A DNA stretch of 64,000 bases, taken from NCBI RefSeq assembly GCF_016097555.1, contig NC_054708.1:5080462-5144461 (forward strand), in the 5' to 3' direction. Shown here piece by piece: positions 59,405 through 64,000 of this stretch; position 1 is the stretch's first letter; every line of letters begins with the position of its first letter. The translations under genes were made by a program, and so were the position numbers. Source of the DNA: Gigantopelta aegis (lineage: Eukaryota > Mollusca > Gastropoda > Neomphalida > Peltospiridae). The notes under the pieces are model-generated. The model saw nothing but the letters and a program-made list of their open reading frames with translations, searched no databases and had not been told where the DNA came from.

Positions 59405-60053
59405 ATTGATTTTGTTTAATGACACCACTAGAGCATATTGATTAATTAATCATCGGCTATATATGTCAAATTTTTTGTAATTCTGACAATTAGTCATCAG
59501 AGGAAACCTGCTACATTTTTCCGTTAGGTCAGGTCAGGTCATAGGGCTTAATGTGCACATTCAGAGCATGCAGTTGTAGAACACGGCTGTCATGGGTGCA
59601 GACGTCTGCTCATGCCGGCTCCTCTATCCAGCACAGGAAATGGTTTGGGATAGGTTGGTAGGAGGAACCAACTGTGCTGGCAAGTGCAAGAGAGCACCAG
59701 CAGCCCGACCAGGATCGGTAGTGAGTTGGGGAATTTTTGGTGCTATTGAATTTTGAATGTCCCATAGGATAGTCCAAACTATAAAGATTTTCAGACTTTT
59801 CATGAGCTAATCATTTGGATTGGTTCATCGAAATGAAATGGACCTATTTCAGTAATTTTGGCACACATAGTTTGCCGAATTTTAGCTAAATTTTTTCCAT
59901 TAGCAGCAAGGGGTATTTTATAAGCACTTTCCCACAGATAGGAAAGCACATACCACCTTTGAAAAGTTGTGGTGCACTGGTTGGAATGAGAGAAAAAACA
60001 ATCAATGCAAGCACCTCAGGCGAGCACTCAACCGCCTGAGCTAAATCCCGCCC
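59405..60053 (-). mobile_element. SINE (H1, T1) split by a nested repeat
   Basis: Tail and part of the body at 59405-59527, then an inserted repeat, then body and head at 59885-60053 (TAGCAGCAAGGGGTATTTTA, GTGGTGCACTGGTTGG, CGAGCACTCAACCGCCTGAG). Confidence 0.88.
59528..59884 (-). mobile_element. Interspersed repeat X nested in a SINE
   Basis: It starts with (GTCAG)n then GGGCTTAATGTGCACATTCA, and runs through TGCTGGCAAGTGCAAGAGAG and AATGAAATGGACCTATTTCA. A diverged target site duplication of ~18 bp (ACATTTTTCCGTTAG and AATTTTTTCCATTAG) flanks it. Confidence 0.82.
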
Positions 60054-60592
60054 CTGCTTGTTTGTAAACCTGTTACCTACTGCAGATGTTATATTACTAC
60101 GGTACTAACTACGCTATATCAGACCTAGACGGCACAAAACATCTAAAGGAAATTAATGAAACATGATGGGAGAAACTGCAAATGACTAAATATTAAAATC
60201 ACACACAAGATTGCTTCTCAAAGTCACTGAAAAATGTTTTAGTCTTTACGTTTAAAAATAAAAGTGACATCAACTTATCAAGATTGACAGTTTTTTTATT
60301 TTATATTTACTTAGACAGCATGAAATAGCAACACCTACATGAAAGATCAGTCCAAAAATGCAAAAGAAATTAACAAACTCGGACAATGAACTGTGTGATT
60401 AAATTGCCAGGAAAAGGTTGCTGCAATTACATTTCATAAATCATAACATGATTTCTTAGGCATCTCTGCGTAAGGAAGATAACTCTATAACTACGGTTTG
60501 TATTACGGTTGCACTGTATCAAATAGGAACTCACATTAACAAATGTTAACTTTATCGCCAATTAATGGGGAACTAAAGTAAAATATGAACCG
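60054..60592. other. No recognised feature; possible start of the inverted repeat arm
   Basis: Weak similarity to the complement of 63180-63215 suggests the left arm may begin near 60565. Confidence 0.4.
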
Positions 60593-61525
60593 TATGTGTT
60601 GGAGAGATGCATACCAAGACAACCAACACAAACTGACCGTTTAAGAAATTTTAAAAAGCGTACTTTTAGAATTAAAAAAAAAACCGTGATTATTCTAGCT
60701 AACTGGGGCAGCCATTTTGTTTCGTTTTTGTCGCCTCTTACAAGAAAGTGACGTTTCTCCTAATAATTCCTGTATGCAGAGTGTAAACAAACGCAGTAAT
60801 TTACGACAAGGCGTTTCGATTTGATCAACCTCACTTGTAAAACAACATAAATGACTTGATAATAAAATAAACTATTTAACTAAATATATTTAAATTTCAT
60901 AAACAGAACAAAATGGGGTTATAGTATTTTTTTCTCTCTTTAAAAATACAAAGAAAAAAAATCATACTATTGTGATGTTAATAATACCGGTACGTAGTTT
61001 TGCGTCTAGACGGCAGTAATTAATTGCCATGTCTGGTTACCTAACAAATATACACCTACAATCAGAAATCACCGGTGGAGGCAACTCAAATAATAGACCA
61101 ATTAACTAAGAAAACACTCCGTTTCTCATTTCAGTATGTTGGTTAATACATGGACAAAACATGATACAGTTATTTCGACTTGTTTTGTAGCCACTTTGAC
61201 AATGGTGGTTTATTTTGTATTGAAAAATAATATATACTTATTGCAGGCTTCCGTGGATGGATATTATTACAGAACACTGCGATGCATCACTGATTCATCA
61301 TCCCGCAAAAATCAGGTACGTTTGTTTCTTCAGTTCTGAAACTAATTCCTGACGAGGCACGTTAAGTATTACGTAACCACCAGCTCGCCAGAGATGGAAT
61401 AAAATGGTTACCTCCGTTATATATAATAGCCGTCACATTTAACCGTTTTATTAATTAAATATAATAATATACTTGTTGATATTATGTAATACTGTGCATT
61501 ATGTATCGTTGAATATGTATAAATA
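60593..61525 (+). repeat. Long inverted repeat, left arm
   Basis: Its reverse complement forms 62025-63179. Matching anchors: TATGTGTTGGAGAGATGCAT, CATAAATGACTTGATAATAA, AATGGGGTTATAGTATTTTT, ACCAATTAACTAAGAAAACA, GTATTACGTAACCACCAGCT, TATACTTGTTGATATTA. Divergence is moderate with several indels. The arm includes GCAGCCATTTTGTTTCG, whose complement resembles a YY1 site. Confidence 0.87.
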
Positions 61526-62024
61526 CAAGTTCAAAAGCCTTGCGCGAGCATTCCTTTAATTTTGAACTGATTTTGTCTAGCGTCAATATTAAATATATTG
61601 TTATTAACACGCCGAGGCATATGAAAATGTGGAAAGGATCCCCCAGAATTATACAAGAGGTTGAAAAACATTCAATGTCATCGAATGAATAAATGGTCAA
61701 ATATACCTTCTCAGCTTTATATATACGTCTCGCATAGATGTTGAAATCTGTACATTCGGATGGGGTGGGCTCATAGTATATGCTGAGACCGCCAGTAGCA
61801 ATTTCCTTAGCACATTATGACTGGAATTAAACCTAAGAATATATATAATATAGAAGGTAGGCCTACTCCAGGTTGTTTATTAAAATCTAAAGTTAACTTT
61901 AACCCTAACCCTAATGTTCGTTAGCAAATAATAAATGTTAAATGGTTAGGCTACAAATAAGCGTAGGCCCTACTGTAGCCAAGACAGTCAGTGATTAAAG
62001 GAAGGGACAATTAAGGCATTTGGC
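61526..62024. other. Spacer of the long inverted repeat
   Basis: About 500 bp with no partner sequence. It contains a short TAACCCTAACCCTAA stretch at 61899-61913. No gene. Confidence 0.65.
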
Positions 62025-63179
62025 CTGGTATGCATATTCAACGATATATAATGCGCATTATTGCTTAATATCAACAAGTATAATCGTATAATTAATTAAT
62101 AAAACGTTTAAATGTTACGGCTATTATATATAACGGGCGCAGCCATTTTGTACCATCTCAGTGAGTACGCCCTCTGGCGAGCTGGTGGTTACGTAATACT
62201 TAACGCGTAACGTCAGGAATGAGCCTTAGAGAAACACAATCTACCTGGTTTTTGCGGGATGATAAATAGTCATACATTGCAATGTTCTGTAATAATACAC
62301 ATCCCAGTAAGCCAGCAATAAGTATATTTAGCACTATATATATAATTTTTCAATACAAAATAAAATACCATTGTCAAAGTGGCTACACAACAAGTCGAAA
62401 TAATTAACAATGTTTTGTCCATGCATTAACCTACGTACTGAAATGATACACGGAGTGTTTTCTTAGTTAATTGGTCTATGCTGTTAGTTGCTTCTACCTG
62501 TGATTCCTGATTGGCAGGCGTGTATTTGATTGGTAACCAGACGAGCCAATTAATTGACGCTGTCTAGACACAAAAATACATACCGGTATTGTGGAATATT
62601 ACCTGTCGCCCCTAAAATGGTAATGGACATGGTTTATTACTGTAAATAGTTCTGTAAAACTATTGATTAAATAGACGTTTCCATCTAAAACCACAGAACT
62701 GACCAATTACGCAGTCCCAAAGAAAAGAAAATTATCATTTGGGTATCGTGGGTTGTTTTTGCTCCAACGTAGCATATCAATAGGCCTAATAGTGTACATT
62801 TTCCCACTGGATTATTTAACAGAGAAAAATACTATAACCCCATTTTGTTCCGTCAGTGCAACTTGAAATATATTTAGTTAAATAGTTTATTATATTGTTA
62901 CGTCATTTATGTTGTTTTACAAGTCAGATTGATCAAAGAGAAGCGCCTTGTTGAAAATTACTGCTTTTGTTTACATTGTACATACAGGAGATGGTCAGGA
63001 GCTGACGTCACTTCGCCCCAAGCTATCCCACCGGACGTCACAGAAACGAGAAACAAAATAGCTGCCCCCAGTTAGCAGGAATAATCATGGTTTTTTATTA
63101 ACTCTAAAATTACGCGTTTTTCATTTGCTAAAGTGTCAGTATGTGTTGGTGGTCCGGGTATGCATCTTTCCAACACATA
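62025..63179 (-). repeat. Long inverted repeat, right arm
   Basis: Mirror of 60593-61525, but about 220 bp longer; the extra part lies around 62610-62830 and has no match in the left arm. The outer end is CAACACATA at 63171-63179. Confidence 0.87.
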
Positions 63180-63290
63180 AGGCTCTTGTTTGAGTTGACC
63201 CTACCTTTAACAGAGTTTTAAAACCGATTCCCGTAGACTAAAACAAGTCTGGATCTGGAATTTTAATATACAAGACCATATCATAATGTA

Positions 63291-63376
63291 ACAATTACCA
63301 AATGACTGACATCCAATAGTCGATGATTAATAAACCAATGTGCTTTAGTGATGTCGTTAAACAAAACGAAATTTAA
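63291..63376 (+). mobile_element. 5'-truncated SINE, T1 tail
   Basis: TGACATCCAATAGTCGATGA, then TGTGCTTTAGTGATGTCGTT, then AAACAAAACG. Confidence 0.82.
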
Positions 63377-63930
63377 CTTTTATAGGAAAAGTTGTGATTG
63401 CTTCCATGCTCCACTATCAGGTGCTCGTCCTTATTAGGACCGCCACTCACCTAGGAGATACTTAACAGGATGTTTCCATAGCTGGTTTATCCAAGTAGCA
63501 CATATACCACGTGCTATGGGCCCCGCGCTTCAAGATGTCCCACGGTGATGTGTACATTTATTTTTTCCAGGTAATTTTTCCTTCTTGCAGAGGGGGTTGC
63601 AAAATATATCCTGTGAAGGAGGGCCTGCTGTTCATCGCCTCCGTTCAGGATCGTTACCTCACGATCCTGGTTTTAGAAAACTGAAGTAAAACAGCAGTCA
63701 AATCCTTTCCCACTACACCATCGGAAACTACGCCTGCGCGTAGTCTATACGCGCGTGTAGCTTATACCTACGTGCCCGTTGACACCATGTGATTCCGGCG
63801 CCAATAGATGATGGTGACATGTTAAGTTTTGGGGCGAGTCCAGTTTCAATATAGATCTACTTGATCAGCGTAGTTTTCGAAGACGAGTGAATGGATGCAA
63901 TACCGACGTTGTTGTCGTCGTTGTCCTTTT
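63377..63930. other. No recognised feature; locally CpG-richer
   Basis: 63720-63800 has more CpG (ACGCGCGTG) than the rest of the window, but no promoter or gene can be supported. Confidence 0.4.
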
Positions 63931-64000
63931 TACTACTACGAGTTCTACTACTACTACTACTTCTACTACTACTACTACTACTACCACTACTACTACTACT
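63931..64000. repeat. (ACT)n trinucleotide repeat, runs off the window
   Basis: ACTACTACT with TTC interruptions up to the last base. Confidence 0.95.

Noticed and set aside
61136..61339. 67-codon frame in the left arm considered as a gene
   Set aside because: The mirror copy in the right arm does not keep the frame; treated only as a possible exon-like relic.
61899..61913. TAACCCTAACCCTAA taken as a telomere signal
   Set aside because: Barely two and a half units in internal sequence; chance or a trivial interstitial match.

Overview
Eukaryotic nuclear DNA, most likely from a mollusc (gastropod or bivalve). The evidence is intron-rich coding sequence, AT-rich non-coding DNA, very dense micro- and minisatellites, a tyrosine-recombinase retrotransposon, a Penelope-like relic, a Tc1 transposon, and several tRNA-derived SINE families with interchangeable heads and tails of the kind described for gastropods and bivalves. 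No bacterial gene, CRISPR array, free-standing tRNA gene or rRNA gene was seen.

Layout. 1-3520: 3' part of a DIRS/Ngaro/PAT-type retrotransposon (RT, RNase H, tyrosine recombinase) ending in split direct repeats. 4143-4900: Penelope-like endonuclease relic. 5.0-17.6 kb: intergenic DNA with SINEs, a 36-bp minisatellite, long GA and CT runs, a diverged ~210-bp repeat series and several palindromes, one of which holds a 38-bp tandem array between its arms. 17665-19275: Tc1-like transposon with one frameshift. 20.0-23.4 kb: 79-bp satellite carrying a SINE insertion. 26.5-27.9 kb: 81/85-bp satellite. 32.5-33.2 kb: 41-bp satellite.

33.57-58.93 kb, minus strand: one gene, recognised as a BTBD8 orthologue (two BTB domains and a BACK-like region). 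I reconstructed twelve coding exons. Every splice phase matches, giving about 1065 residues if exon 12 is terminal. Its introns hold a 5'-truncated LINE, at least five SINE or SINE-like copies, a pogo-like MITE and several tandem arrays.

The most unusual signal is that three intronic arrays begin exactly at exon-intron junctions of this gene. Upstream of exon 10, roughly two dozen units repeat its splice acceptor plus the first ~38 coding bases. Downstream of exon 10, ~95-bp units repeat its last ~35 coding bases plus the splice donor. At exon 2, a ~128-copy 39-bp array starts at the donor itself. Exons 4 and 12 also contain in-frame coding repeats, so local tandem duplication has acted repeatedly on this locus.

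59-64 kb, upstream of the gene: a SINE split by another repeat, then a long inverted repeat of about 2.6 kb (arms about 60593-61525 and 62025-63179), then a trinucleotide run at the window end.

All calls come from reading the sequence; no alignment or database search was run. Copy numbers and many repeat boundaries are estimates by eye.
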